From Apilactobacillus waqarii (GTDB taxonomy: Bacteria; Bacillota; Bacilli; Lactobacillales; Lactobacillaceae), in assembly GCF_019061205.1 (NCBI RefSeq), contig NZ_JAHQYH010000007.1, forward strand, positions 1-64,000: a stretch of DNA of 64,000 nucleotides. The letters are read 5' to 3'. The position numbers and the translations under genes were made by a program. The notes beneath the pieces were generated by a model, which saw nothing but the letters and a program-made list of their open reading frames with translations, made no database searches and was not told the DNA's origin. Positions 34,076-49,300 of the stretch are shown here, piece after piece (the stretch's first letter is position 1; each line of letters begins with the position of its first letter).

Positions 34076-34270
34076 GAAAAGGCACCTCCTCGTTAATCTA
34101 ACAAGTAATAGTAAAAATCGTTTTTTTATACAATGAATATAATATATCAATAATTATATTAAATCGTGTATTAACGATTAGTTTTATAAAATCTTAAACA
34201 AATAAATGATTCCTTAATATTTTTGCCAGAAATGTGCTCTGCAAAAAGCAATTTTTAAACAAATGTATAA
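34076..34270 (-). promoter_or_regulatory. Leader region of giant gene 1
   Basis: A 195-bp very AT-rich gap before the giant gene 1 start. A TTATTG box and TATAAA with 17-base spacing near 34130-34160 is a possible weak promoter. The sequence TTGTATAAAA occurs both here and in the leader of giant gene 2 (near 51308-51317). No hairpin or riboswitch was recognised. Confidence 0.35.
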
Positions 34271-34310
34271 AAAATAAACCCGTTAGGTTTTTCCTAACGG
34301 GTTTATTTTA
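34271..34310 (-). terminator. Terminator of giant gene 2
   Basis: A 16-bp perfect stem (AAATAAACCCGTTAGG against CCTAACGGGTTTATTT, TTTTT loop), overlapping the stop codon of giant gene 2 and placed upstream of giant gene 1. The genes therefore probably form separate transcripts. Confidence 0.88.
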
Positions 34311-37300
34311 CTTATTTGTCTTTACCCAAGTTTTATTGGATGTGATATATTCACCGTGTCCAATATAGAATCTGGTAATTCCATAGAATCTCGCTACGCT
34401 TTGTACTCGGATCAATGCGTTCTTTCTGAAATGCTTAACCGTATTTCGCTTAGTGAACTTCTTAGCGTTGTGAACTAAGATGCCCCTATTTCTGATGACA
34501 CGAATTAGCTTAGTACGACGAACGTAATATGCTGGAATTGTGCCCTTAGCATTGATGTAGCCGTGCTTGATGCGGTACTTAGTACCGTTCTTAGTCTTGA
34601 CTATTCTCAATACCTTGTATGCGTTAGCTTTATTTCTTGGTCTCTTGGTGAAGTACTTAACGGCATTCTTGCGAGTGAAGTGAGTATTTACGTAAACTCC
34701 ACGTTTGTTTGTCCAGTAAACGTAAAGTGGTGCTCTCTTCTTCTTAGCAAGCGCAACATAGGTCTTGTTAGAAGTTACATATTGGCCATTACCAATGTAT
34801 AGACGAGTAATGCTGTAATACTTAACAACCTTCTTAACGTGGATTAATGCACCATGACGAAGTCTAATTACACGTCTCTTGCCGTAATGGAACTTCTTGT
34901 CTGTGTGTACCAATACTCCAGTCTTTCTAATGACACGGAATAATGGATGGTTAGTACGGTAGTATGCATCCCTAATATTCTTGTTGAAGTAGATGTAACC
35001 ACCATTAACCTTTAGGCGTGGGTACTTGTTATGATCTAGAACAACGCCTCTAACCTTGAAGACATGTGCTAATCTTCTTGGTTTCTTAGCGTAACCCTTC
35101 ACACGATTCTTGATTGTGAAGTGAGTTGAACTGTGTAGGTATAGTCCCTTCACACTGTATACATATGAAGGAGCCTTTCTCTTCAATTCGGCCTTGTATG
35201 CTTTCATGTATCTAGATACATAGTCAGCATCCTTGTGCTTCAAGTTTTCAACAGGTAATAACTTAGCAGCACGGCTTCTACCTGCAGATTCAGGTGATTC
35301 ACCTGCACGAGTCTTAACTGCAACTACATGCATGGCTGTTGTACCATCACCATTAACAACTACCTTAATGATTGTATTTTCATTAGCAGTGTAATTATAA
35401 CCATCGCCATTATTAACAACTGACTTGTGTTGAACAATCAAGTTACCGTTGCCATCAAGCTTGGCGACCACTTTTCCAATTACATAGGTGTTATCACTGG
35501 CATCGAGGTGCGCATTGTCAATTGTAATTGTGCCGTCAGCGTTGATTGGGAATGACTCAACATGGTAGCTTCCATCTTGATTCTTGTTAACTGTTGCCCC
35601 AGCAGGTACCAAGTACTTATTATCACTTGAACGAGTTGGCTTAGTTACGATAATTGATCCATTACCGTCACCCTTAACTGGGATGTTACCAATTGATTGA
35701 GTATCTTGACCACCGTGGTTGAAATGAACATGGTTAATTTCATCATTAACAGGTGACAACACTGGATTGCTTGGTACTGTTTGACCTTCTGGAATAGTTG
35801 TTCCGGAATAACCTGGGATATTGGATTCAATTGTTTCGCTACCATCTCTATTGATATGAATAGTTGCGGCATCATCAATTGATTTAGCTTTTTCACCAGG
35901 TTGAGCAGGTTCTTGTTCATCTTGTTGAATTAAGGTTGCAGCAACATGGTATGAAACGTTGTTATTCTTATCAACTTCAATTGTAATTGGTTCACCAGCA
36001 TCAGCTTGGTAAGCATGGTGCGGAATAGTTGGATCAGTTACAACGGATGTCTTAGCAACTGTTAGGTCACCGGTATTTGGATCAACCTTAGCTGTTACAG
36101 GTCCAATTACTGACTTTGTCTTATCATTCTTGTCATCGAAGAATGCATTATCAATGTTTAGAGTCCCGTCGGCGTTGGCTGGAATCTTATTACCATTTAC
36201 TTGGTAAGCACCGGTATCCTTGTTCTTAGTTACTGTTGAACCAGCTGGAACCATGTAGTAGTTACCATCGTTACCCTTAATCAACTTGGTCTTGGTTGTG
36301 GCGATGTTCCCATCGTCATCAATCTTAGCAGACAAGTCAGTTTGAGCTTGTAGTTGACCATTTGCATCGACAACATTAGCGTTTTTAATATTAACATTAC
36401 CGTTCTCATCGATTGATAGTGAATCACCGTGGTAAGTACCATCATCATTCTTGGTTATGACGGTTCCGGCAGGAATTACATGCTTACCATCAGTTGACTT
36501 AGTAGTCTTGGTTACAACGACGTTACCATCATCATCACCCTTAACTGGTAAGTCGGCCTTAGCACCGGTATCCTTTCCATCACTATCAAAATGAACATCA
36601 GAAGCTGTTCCTTGAGTTGGTGTTAATACTGGCTTAGTGGTATCTTGACTAGCTGGTACGTTAGTTTGACCAGTAAAACCGGGAACGTTTGAGATAACAT
36701 CCTTAGTACCATCGCTATTGTAGTGAATAGTTGCGGCACCAGGTTGAACCTTACCGTTCTTACCTGGTTGTGCTGGAACCTTTTCGTCTTGGATGATTGG
36801 AGTTGCATCAATGTGGTATTCAACTCCACCCTTACCATCGGACTTAATAATAATTGGGTCACCGGCAGTGGCCTTGTAAACACGACCTGGGTCACTTGGA
36901 TCAGGTACTACAGTGTCTTTGCTTACGGTTAGCTTACCAGTGTTGTCATCGATGTTTGCCACAATACTGTTAATGACACCCTTACCTGGTTCTAGTTTGT
37001 CATCATAGTGAGCATTATCAATTGTTACTTGACCATCCTTGATTGGAAGTGGACTTCCGTTTACTTGGTATTGGCCTGTTGTTTCGTTCTTAGTTACAGG
37101 CGAACATGCTGGAATGATGTAGTCATAACCATCATCACCCTTAGCAACTTCATCCTTGGCAGTTGTGATGTTACCTTGATCATCAACTTTGGCAACTAAG
37201 TCCTTATGAGCCTTAGTATCACCCTTACTATCGTTAACGTTAGCGTTATTGATAGTTACGGTACCGTCTTCGTTGACTGGTAATGAATCACCGTGGTACT

Positions 37301-40300
37301 TGCCATCGTCACCCTTGGTAATGTTGCTTCCCTTAGGAATCATGTACTTACCATCGGTTGACTTGGTGTTTTGAGTCACAATGATATTACCTTTATCATC
37401 ACCCTTGACTTGAACGTCACCAGTGGAACCAGTGGCCTTCTTGTCAGTATCAAATGATACGTCGTGAGCAACATCGTTAACTGGAGTCAACTTAGCATGA
37501 CTAGTATCAGCATCGTTTGGAAGTCCAGTTTGACCAGTGTATCCAGGGACGTTTGAAACGATATCCTTAGTACCATCACTGTTGTAATGAACCTTGGCAC
37601 CATTTGGTTGAGTCTTACCATTGTCACCTAATTGAGCATCGATTGTTTTATCTTGAGCAATTGGAGTGGCATCCACATGGTATTCAACTCCACCTTTTCC
37701 GTCTGGCTTGATGGTAATTGAATCACCGGCGTTCACTTGGTAAGCCTTAGTTGGGTCGTTTGGATCAGTGACAACGGCGGTCTTATCAACTGTCATTGTA
37801 CCCTTATCTGGATCGACCTTAGCGGTTACAGGGCCAATTACTGAATTAGTCTTATCGTCTTTGTCATCGTAGTGAGCATTGGCGATATTGACGATACCAT
37901 CACTTGGTGAAGGCAACTTATTACCAACAGCTTCATATGAATTGTCACCTGGGTTCATGTTAACGTTTGAACCGCTTGGAATAATGTAGTAGTTGCCATC
38001 TTTACCCTTAACAATGACGTTATCACTTGTGGTGATATTACCGTTATCGTCGGTGGTTACTGGTAGTTTTTGACCGTGGTCTACTTGAACTCTACCAGCT
38101 TGGTCGTATACTGAGGCGTTATCAATTTCACCCTTGGATGGGTAAATTGGTACTTGATACAAACTCTTAGCTGGGTTTGTTGGATCAGCAACGACTTGAA
38201 TTTGTCTACCAGTCGCATACTTGTAGCCATCAGGAATTGCCGAAACAGCCTTGTAAGCGTCAGCACTACCTGCATAGATAGGAGTATTATCCTTATCGTT
38301 TGCGTAGATAAAGTACTTAGTGGTATCGGCAGAAACTGGTTTATTGGTATAAATATCAATAAATTGAACGTTTTGTCTTGCTGAATATGGAGAGTTATCA
38401 GCAATTACAACTTTAGCATTTGGATCAACATTACCGTTGTTATCCATCCAATCAACAACTTGTGTTGATGGTTGATATACGTGGTAACCGTTATTTTCAT
38501 ATCCACCACTAGGCAAGTTAGCATCTAAGACATGACCAGTAGTCTTATCGATAACAACCTTACCGTTACCATTAGGAACACCATTGTTGTTATCAATCAA
38601 TGTTGCATTATTGATTACTGCGGTATCATCCTTGGCATTCAATGAGTATGAACCATTGTCATTATTAATTTCTGTACCAGCATTAGCTTGATATGCTTGC
38701 TTGCCCTTAACAATGTGAACTCCTTGGTCATCGGCTAAAGTCATCGTTCCCTTGTTCAAGTCGATGTTGGCATGAACATCACGAACTCCGATAACGTTGC
38801 CTTTTTCGTCCTTAACGGCAACGTTTGGCAATGTTACCTGACGAGTACCTGCATCATATGGATATGATGGAACTGTCCAGTTACCATTGCTATCCTTGAT
38901 GACTTCACTACCAGGTAAAATGATTCTACCGTTTGGAGTAGTTACAGGTTGAGTTACCTTAATTGTGCCATCGCTTTGACCTTGAATTGGAAGTTTATCA
39001 ATGGCTGAACCAGTATCCTTACCATCGTTGTCTAGGATATGAACATTATCGATGGTACCAGTAGTTGGTTTCAATACTGGGTTAGTTGGTAGTGGTTCAC
39101 CATTTGGAATGGTGTCACCGGTAAATCCAGGAACGTTGGAAATGACTGTCTTGCTACCGTCTTTATTGACATGAATAGTAGCAGCGCCATCTTGAACCGA
39201 ACCGTTTTGACCAACTTGAGCGTTAACCTTCTTATCTTGTTCAATAATCGTAGCTGGAATATGGTATTCAGGTTCACCGTTAGCATCCTTAGTAATGGTA
39301 ATTGGATCACCTGGATTTACTTGGTATGCCTTTGTTGAATCGGTTGGATCAGTGACAACGGTGGTCTTATTAACGGTCATAGTGCCATTTGATGGATCAA
39401 CGTTGGCTGAAACATCACTGATAACGGACTTGGAAGGATCAGCCTTGTCATCTAAGTGAGCGTTATCGATGTTAACAGTTCCATCTGTGTTGGTGGTCAA
39501 CTTGCTACCTTGAGCAGTGTAACTACCATCACCAGAACTGTTTGGAACAACCGATGTGTTCTTCGTAATGACGTAGTAGTTGCCATCCTTTCCCTTGGCG
39601 ATAACATCCTTAGTGGTGTTAATTGAACCATCATCGTTAGTTACAACAGGTAATGATTGACTGTGGTCGACCTTAATGTCACCTTTTTGATCCAAGACAC
39701 TAGCATTGGTGATTTCCCCTTGTGCTGGAACAACTGGAACAATGTAGGTACGCTTGTCTTTATCACTGTCATCATCATTATTAGTTTGTTGAACGATAAT
39801 TTGCTTACCCTTGGCGTAGCTGTATCCACTTGGAATGCCAGTTACAGCTTGAGCAGCATTTGAACCACCAGCAAAAATTGGTAGTAAATCATCATCGTTA
39901 ACCTTAACTGATGGGTTGTTAGTGTTATCTGTAAAGACTTGGTTGTTGTAAATGTTTATGAACTTAACGTGGTTGTTTGCGTGGTATGGTGCGTTGTCGG
40001 TAACACGGACAATTGCATTGTCGTTAACGTTGCCAGTTTCGTCACTCCATTGAACAGTTTGACCAGTTGGATCATAAACGTGGAATCCTGCATTTTGGTT
40101 ACCACCAGTTGATGGTAAGTCGGCAATCAAGACGTTACCGGTAGTCTTATCGACTCTAACCATGCCGCTACCGACGTTGGCATTGTTGTTAACGTCAATC
40201 AATGTGGCGTTATGAATCACGGCAGTATCGTTGTAGGTATTTACATACAAATGATTGTTGTCTGAAACGATTGGGTTTCCAGCATCAGCTTGATATGCAT

Positions 40301-43300
40301 CGGTGCTTGTAGTTGCGTGAACACCTTGTGGGTTGGCAACGGAAAGTGTTCCGTTTGCTAAATCCACATTGGCAACAACATCTTGATGGTCGATTACGTT
40401 CCCTTTATCATCCTTGATTGGAAGTTGTGATAAGGTTACTTGTCTGTTACCTGCATCGTATGGGTATGATTGAGCGTGCCAGTTGCCATCCTTGTCCTTG
40501 GTTACCTTGGTATTAGCAAGGATAATCTTACCGTCTGGAGTGGTGATTGACTTGGTGGTCTTAATTGAACCATCATCTTGGCCAATAACTGGTAGGTTGT
40601 CAGCAGTTTCACCGGTGTCATTTCCGTTGATGTCATCCATGTGAACACCATTAATGTTTTGGGCACTTGGTGTTAAGACAACTGGGTTTGGCACTGGTTG
40701 TCCTTCAGGAATATCGTATCCTTTAAAACCAGGAACGTTTGAAACAACGGTCTTGCTACCGTCATCGTTAACATGAATCTTGGCTGCACCATCAGTTATA
40801 GTACCGTTTTGACCAGTCTTTGCTGAAATAGATTGATTTTGAGCAACCTTTTCAGCGTTGACATGGTAAGTAACGTTACCATCTTGATCGACTGACTTAG
40901 TAATTGGTGTATTACTGTAGGCAATATATACATTCCCCTTGTCATCCTTGGTAACACTGCCTTTAGCAACGGTCATGTTCCCATTATCGTCAACCTTAGC
41001 AATTAACTTGCCGGTTTCTGATGTCTTGTCTGAAGCGTCATAACTACCATTTGGAATGTTGATAGTTCCATCTGGGTTAACTGGGAATGAATCGCCGTGG
41101 TAGTTATCATCGGATCCCTTGGTTACGGTTGAACCAGCAGGAATCATGTACTTGCCATCAGTTGACTTAGTGTTCTTAGTAACCACAATGTCACCATTTT
41201 GGTTACCCTTAACAGGCACGTCACCAGTTGAACCGGTGTCCTTGCCGTCATCGTTAAAGTGAACACCCTTAATGACATCGTTAGTTGGTGTTAAGACGAC
41301 GTTTCCAGTATCTTGATCAACTGGGACATTGCTTTGTCCAGCAAATCCTGGGATGTTAGAAGCAATTGTCTTAGTACCATTATCTGGGTTGATTGTGACT
41401 GTGGCAGCATTATCGATGCGTTGACTGTTAGCACCGGCCTTGGCAGGGATATTTTGAGTTGCTGGTACAGCATGAGCGGCAACGTGATATTGAACATCAC
41501 CATTTTCATACTTAGGATTTACTGCTTCACCTTCATCTACTTGGTAGATTGTGCCATCTGGAGCCTTAGTTACTGAAGCCTTAGCAATGGTAATCTTGCC
41601 TGTATCGGGATCAATATTGGCAGTAATCTTACCTGGGTATGAAGTGTTTTCATCCTTGTCGTATTGTCCATTGGTAATGTCGAAGGTCCCATCTGGATTT
41701 GCGGGGATGGTGTATCCATCAGCATGGTATGTGCCATCGGCTTCTTGACGAACGTTTGAACCCTTTGGAACAAAGTAGTAGTTAGGGTCATCATTCATCC
41801 CTTTAGCCACGTGATCCTTAGATGTTGTGATTGTACCATCTTCGTTGGTATTAACAGGCAACTTGGTGATGGCCTTTTCTTGATTATCCTTACCATCAAT
41901 AATGGCTGTTGGTAGTTCAGCCTTGGTAGGAACAACCGGAATTACATATTCAAAACTGCCGTCATTATTCTTGTTAACAATGATGTTCTTGCCAGCATCG
42001 TATACATAGTTATCAGGTAATTCATTAATTGCCTTAGCAGCATCCTTTGTACCATAGTTAATTGGCATTCCATCTGAATGAGTAACCTTTAATTGGTATG
42101 TCTTGGAACCATCGGTAAAGACTTCACCAGTGTATGAATTCTTGAACTTCACATCAGAAATGAAATCATATGGATAGTTTTCAACAACCTTAACGGAGGC
42201 ATTGGTGTTGACGTTACCATTACCATCGCCCCAATCAACAGTTTGAGTATCAGGATTGCTGATGTGGTATCCTTCGTGGTTACCACCTAGTGTGGCAACG
42301 TTTGATAAGTCTGAACTTGGTAGAATCTTACCAGTTGATTTATCAACATTGATTAATGCAGTACCATCAACCTTATTACCCTTTTCGTCGATCAATGTAG
42401 CGTTGGTAATTCTGGCGGTATCGTCTTCACTCTTAGCTTGGTAACCATTACCAGTCTTAATGACTGGAATACCATTGTTAGCTTGATATGCATAACCATC
42501 TTGAGTAATGGTGTGAACTCCACCATCAGATGGTTGGTTCAATGTTAGTGAACCATCGTCGTTTAACTTAGCGTAGATTGGTTGACTGTTTAGTTTCTTA
42601 CCATTTTCATCGGTAATTGTTGCTTCGTTAATCATAACGTTACCATTCTTATCGATTGGAAGAGTTTGAACGTGGTAACTTCCATCAGTGTTGATTGTGA
42701 CTGGTGAGTTTGCCATTGCAACGTTTGAGCCATCGTCAGTCTTGGTGTTCTTAACAACAGTAACTGAACCATCATCGTGTCCTTGAACACTCATGTTGGT
42801 AATTATCTTACCAGTATCCTTACTATTAACGTCATCAGCGTGAGTAGTTGGTAATGTGGTAATACCAGGAGTTAATACTGGAAGACTTGTGTCTGTATCG
42901 GATGAAACATTGTCGTTACCAGTGAATCCAGGAACGTTAGACTTGATTGTCTTAGTGCCGTCTGGATTGGTGTGGATGATTGCTCCACCTTGAATTGTTC
43001 CACCGTTCTTACCAGCCTTAGCAGGAACGACTTGATTTTGTTGTTGAACTTGACTAGTAATGTGATAAGTAGTTGATCCATCTGGGTTAACTACCGGAGT
43101 AATCTTGCTACCCTTCTTGGCAACATAGACATTACCCTTACCGTCTTCAACGGCAGTATCACTATTAACAGTTAGTGAACCGTCATCATTTAGATGAGCC
43201 ACAACTGGTTTAACAACACTGGTACCGTTAGTACCATCATAAGAAGCATTGTGGATTGTGACAGTACCGTCTGGGTTTCTTGATAACGAGTCGGCATGGT

Positions 43301-46300
43301 AAGTACCATCGGCATTCTTGGTGACCTTAGCACCTGCTGGAACGACGTACTTGCCGTTTTTTGAAGAAGTATTTGAAATGACAGTCACACTACCATCATC
43401 ATGACCTTGAACTTGTAGTTGATCAGTAGTTGATCCAGTGTCTTGTCCATTTTGGTCATTGTGAACGCCGTCAATTGTTTCCTTAATTGGAGTTAGTTTG
43501 AATTGACTGGTGCTGGTGTTAGCAGGAATTTCTTCACTCTTTTGACCGTTATCCAAACCAAATCCAGCAACGTTAGATGTAACTGTCTTTACACCTGTCT
43601 TAGGGTCATAAGTAACGGTTGCACCATTGTTAACTAATGGACCGTTAGCTCCGGCGATTGCTGGAACATCTTTTCTAATCTTGTGTCCAACAGTTTGAAC
43701 GTGGTATTCGGTAACACCATTATTAACTGTATTTTCAACGATTGTGTTGGCCTTAGCAGTGTAGGCATCGTTATTGTTACCAATTAATGTGGTATCGTTA
43801 ACAACCTTAATCTTACCGTCGGGACCGACAATTCCTTTAATGGTACCGGTCAATCCGGTGTCTTTATCCTTATGCATAAAGTGAACATTGTTGATTGTGA
43901 CGGTTTGATCAGTTGGATTGTATTGTAGACCATCAACGCTTGGTTGATTTTGACCGTTGGTAGAAACGACTGAACCTGCGGGGATGATGTATGAGCCATC
44001 GGCACTAGTTGTGTTATTAGCAACAACTTGGCTACCATCAGCATCGGTATTTACAGGAAGATTACTGATAGTTGAGTTAGTCTTTTGACCGTCAGATGTA
44101 ACGGCAACGTTACCCATTCCAATCAATTGACCAGTGGTGTTGTAACCACCACCAATAGTGTTTGGTGTATTTGGTTGAATGGTTTGACCTGAGTTGATTT
44201 GGTAGGTATTACCATCACTTCCGGTAACAACACCGTTGTTTGGTACCTTAGTGATTGTGGTATTACCGTTAGCATCACCACTAACAGTTACACTGACAGA
44301 CTTGTTAATGACATTACCATTACCGTCAGTTACTGAAATGTTAGTTTGAGAAGTAGTTGGTGTAACAATGTATTTGTCTTGGCCGCTGTACTTCTTAGCT
44401 GTTGATGATGTGAAGCCAGGATTATCAGGGGTTACGAATGGTTTACCGTTACCGGTATTGGCGTTGTAAGTACCCTTACCAACACTTGAACCATTGGCGG
44501 TTACTAGGTCAACTGTTTGTTGGTCAACTGGAGTACCGTCTGGAAGCAATGATAGGTAGTAGTAATCTGAATCGTTACTATTTGAAGCAACGTGAACCAA
44601 TACATCCTTATTTGCTGTTAGAACGTTATTGATTGTGTACTTGTTACCATCGCTATCGGTAATCTTGGCAATTGGTTTAGTAGTATCTGTATTATCAGCC
44701 ACAACGCCATCTGATTGTTGATCAGATAATGCTGTAATGTCGATGTATACAGGTTTCTTATCTTGTTTTCTTGGGTCATTGTGACCAGTGATTAGAACAT
44801 TTACAACCTTGTTTGTATCTTGACCGGTCAAAGCATTGTAAATGTGAACATTGACTGCTTGAGGAGTGTTATTGGTTGTAACATTAAATGTTGTATCCTT
44901 GTCGTTTTGTTGTGAATTGTATCCTGGCAAATCAGGTGTTACCACCATATGACCATCTTTGTCATAGCTAATGGTTCCTGAGAATGGAAGGATTGTACCA
45001 TCTTCACGTTGGATTGGTACCTTATCACCGGTATTGTAGTTAAATTCTTTCTTAGCAACGTTAATGATTGGGGTGTAATTACCTTGACTATCCTTATTCA
45101 AGTCAATTGCACTACCAGCAGTAACAGTGTAGCTAATGTGCTTGCCGCTTGCGTCTTGCATGCCGACAAATCCGCCGTTAACAACACTGGTAATGCGAGA
45201 AGTACCATCTTCGTTACCTTGAACCATGACGGTTGCAGATCCGACTTTTTGACCAGAGTCTTGATCGATAATGTCCACGTTGGTTTGAACCGGTGCGGTC
45301 GCAGGTTCTAAGATAGCATCACCATTGCCATCGAATTGTGCGTTAGGAGATGGTGCGAAACCAGGCATGTTAGCAGTTGCTTGTTTGCCACCTGAAGCAT
45401 TTGCTGAGATGGTAGCACCACCCTTGATTGAGTTGCCTGAATCAGTTACGGCATTAACTTGTTCAGTACCCACATAACTTGGGGTAACGTAAACATTGAA
45501 TTCACCTTGCTTGCTCATATCAGGAGCAATTGCAGTTCCAGTTGTAACAGTGTATCCATTGTGACCATTTGTCAATGTTGCGTTACTTGGTGAATCAATA
45601 GATGTAATGTATGAATTACCATCTGAATTACCTTGAACGTGAACAGCCATAGTACCAATGTTGTCACCGGTATTAGCATCTAAAACATTAATAGTGGTTT
45701 GAACCGGACTCTTTGAAGGAGTCAAGATAGCACTACCGGTGGCATCCATATTGGCTGGTGTACTACCATCAAAACCTGGCATGTTAGATATTGATGTCTT
45801 AACCCCATCTTTGGTCTTAATCGTAGCTCCTGCAATAACATCGTTACCCTTATCAGTAACACCCTCTACAGAGTAATCTGCAACAGGTTCTGGTTTAGCA
45901 ACAATTGATGCAGTGACTTTTCCGGCATTGTATTGAGGGGTTAGAACATCACCCTTCTTGACCGTGTATTTATTACCGTTACTGTCTCTGAAGTCAGATG
46001 GATTGTCCACTGAAACAACATATGAATGACCATCGTTATTACCTTGAACATCCACTTGAATGACACCCACGTGACTACCATCAACACTACTAATTACAGG
46101 AACGGTAATACGAACTGGAGAAGCTGATGGTGTAACAACGGCACTGTTTCCTTTCATTTGACCAGGGTTACTACCATCAAAACCTGGCATACCAGGTTTA
46201 ATCGTCAATGTACCATCACTATTAATAACGGTTGCCCCACCATCAACAGCGACGCCATCTGGAGTAATGGCTGGAGTCTTAGTAACAACATCGTTATCAA

Positions 46301-49300
46301 CTTGACCTTCAGCATAAACGATGACATTACCGGAATTATCAGTGTAGGCCTTAACGTTGTCACCAACGCTTACCTTATACTTATTACCATCGTCCGTCTT
46401 ATAGATACCCCTACCTTTAATATCGGTAATCTTTGAAGTACCATCATTTTGGCCTTGAGCAGATGCTTCAATATAGACTGGTTTATTATTAACCATTAAT
46501 TGAGTAGTGGTACCTGGTTGATATACTGGAATCTTGATACTAACCGGGTTAGCAGATGGCTTAACGACATCTTTTTGATTAGCACCTGTCCCTGTTGTTT
46601 GGGTATTGGCAGATGAATCGAAGCCTGGTAGGTAGGTAACTGTGTGAAGACTACCATCTGCATCTTGGCGTCTGTATCCACCTTGATCAACTGTGCTACC
46701 TGAAGGAGTAACAACATTTACGAACTTCTTATCACTATTACCAGTTAGTTGAACGTGATAAGTTGGATTACCCTTTGCATCAGTGACAATTCCAATCTTA
46801 GTCTTGTTATCGATGGTGTATTGCAAACCATCATTCTTACCGGATGAAACATTTACTGGTTGAACAGCATTAACTGTGCCATCACTGTTACCCTTAACTT
46901 GAACAGATGCGGTCAATCCGGTTGGGTTACCGTTAGCATCATCGATGTAAACTGTGGCGGTACCGACAGCTGGTTGAACGGTATACATTCCATAACTGTC
47001 TGTGTTTAGACCACTATTATTAGCTGAAACAGCAAAACCAGGGAGTTGTGGAGTAATTGCAATTACGTTTCCATTGGACTTATCAATCTTAGCAATTCCC
47101 TTAAACGGAATCTTAGTTCCTGAAGGAGTATCGATTGGTAATAAAGATCCATCTTGAATAAATTGAACGTCAGGAACATAAATATCATAAGTAGATTTAT
47201 CGTATTGCTTCATTGGAGTTTGTGATAAATCAAGAGTGTAACCCTTGTTATTGTTGGATACATCACTAGCTAACTTGGTAAATGCGGTCTTCGCTTGGTA
47301 GTTAGAAGTATCGTATGAACCGTTATTTAAAATGGCATCGACTGGCATCTTAGTGATTCCAACTAATCTAGTCTTGTCACCGTTAGAAGCGATAACTCTG
47401 ATTGTTGCAAAACTTGTTTCCTTATTGTTTGCATCTGCACCACTGTATGATGAATCGTCAAATGGTGTGATGTTTTGATTATTAATTAGGTATTCACGAT
47501 ATTCTGGACTTGGTAACGGATCACTTGAAGTCTTATTAGTGTAGTATTGAGCTTCGTTGGTATCACGATCGCTTAAGTGATTCAAAATCCCACTAATGTT
47601 CTTCAAGAATCCTTGTGCAGTAGGCATTGCGGCAATTGAGTGCATATCGTTATCAGAACCGTAGTTACTCTTTAGCTTAAGTTCTTGTCCATTGTCTAGA
47701 CGAGTCCAAACACTGTTGAATCCTTCAACGTTAGTTTGGTAACTATTGTTACCAGGACGAAGTGAACTTGAAACACTGGCAATTGGTTGATATGCAGGTC
47801 CTTGCCAGTCTGCCAAACCAGTTTGCATGAATGTATTCAAACGAATTCCAACAGTATCGATTGGCTTAGTACCTAAATCGATATCACCGTTGAATCGAAT
47901 GCTGCCATCACTTAGTGTGGTTGAATTGCTTGAATCCAATGTGATGGTTTGGGCTAATGTTTCATTATTGTTATTAGCCTTGTACATATTACGGTAAACA
48001 TCACCATTATTTGACTTGGCATCAAATGAACCGGTAACGTAGTGAACTTCTACTTGATGTTCTTTAGCATCGTCACCAGGATTGTTTAATGTTGCTTCAA
48101 ATTTAGCATGATAGTGACCGTTAGCATCTTGATATGTTTGAATGTTGTGGTTAAATTCAATTGATGGAGAACCAGAAAAGTCGATAGATGTATCATTTCT
48201 GGCGTTTTGTCCTGAAATAACCTTTGGTGTATTACCATTAAACGCTTCGTTAATTCTCTTAACAACGTTTTGGTTATCAGACATTCCCGCAACCGTTTGT
48301 CCTAACGCCTTAGCGATATTAATGATAATGTTTGGTAAATCGGAATCATTAATATTTTTAAGTTTATTAGCAAGTTCTCTCTTACTCATCCCTGCTAAAT
48401 CAGCGAATGTACTTCCACTTAAGTAAGATTTTTGTGTATTTAATGCATTTTTATTATTAGTATCATTCAAGTAGTAAGTTGAATTGATTGCTCTGTTAAC
48501 ATCATTCTTCCAGACATTGGCAATCGCGGTATTAATTTCAGCTTGAGTTGGATTATCACCGTTTTTAGCCTTTTCTGGGTTATAAGCACCGCTACGGTTA
48601 GGATCTGGGTTAACAATGTTTCCATTTAAGACTTGATCACTGTAGTCTTGCTTACTTGCAATAATGTCTTCATACAATTGAACAAAGTATTGTAAGTAGT
48701 TGAATGCTTGATCGAAGCTGACACCGTTAACAGTTACACCTGTATCTGGCACTTCACCCCAGGTGTATGGATAACTGAAACTAAAACGTTTCTTACTACT
48801 ATCAGAACCGGATGGCTTGTATCCGTTAGTGGTTCCGTTAATATCTTGGAAAATTTCACTACTGTTGAAACTGTCATCGTTTTCACCCAGTGCAGTACCA
48901 TTACGACGGTAGTGATAGATGTATGGGTTCAATAAGTAACCACTATTAGTCTTAATACTTGCGATGTTTTCTTGATCCAAAATAGCACCGAAAACATCAA
49001 TTGAAGAAAGACTTAACTTTGGACCGGCAGCTCCCATTGAAGAACCTGGAGTAACGTTTAGTGTTAAATTAAATTTCTTTGGGTTAAACGCAACGATTGG
49101 TAGGAAAGCAACACGAATTGGGTGATCCTTTGAACCAGTATTCATGTTGACATTTAGTGTCCCGTTTTGAAGAACCAAAATCTTACTGCTTGATTGATTT
49201 CTACGACCACCAGTAGTCATGGTTGAATATGGACCATAAATAAAGGCGTTGTACAAACCGGCATTGGCAGTGGTTGGAATCTTAGCATCAACGTTGAATG

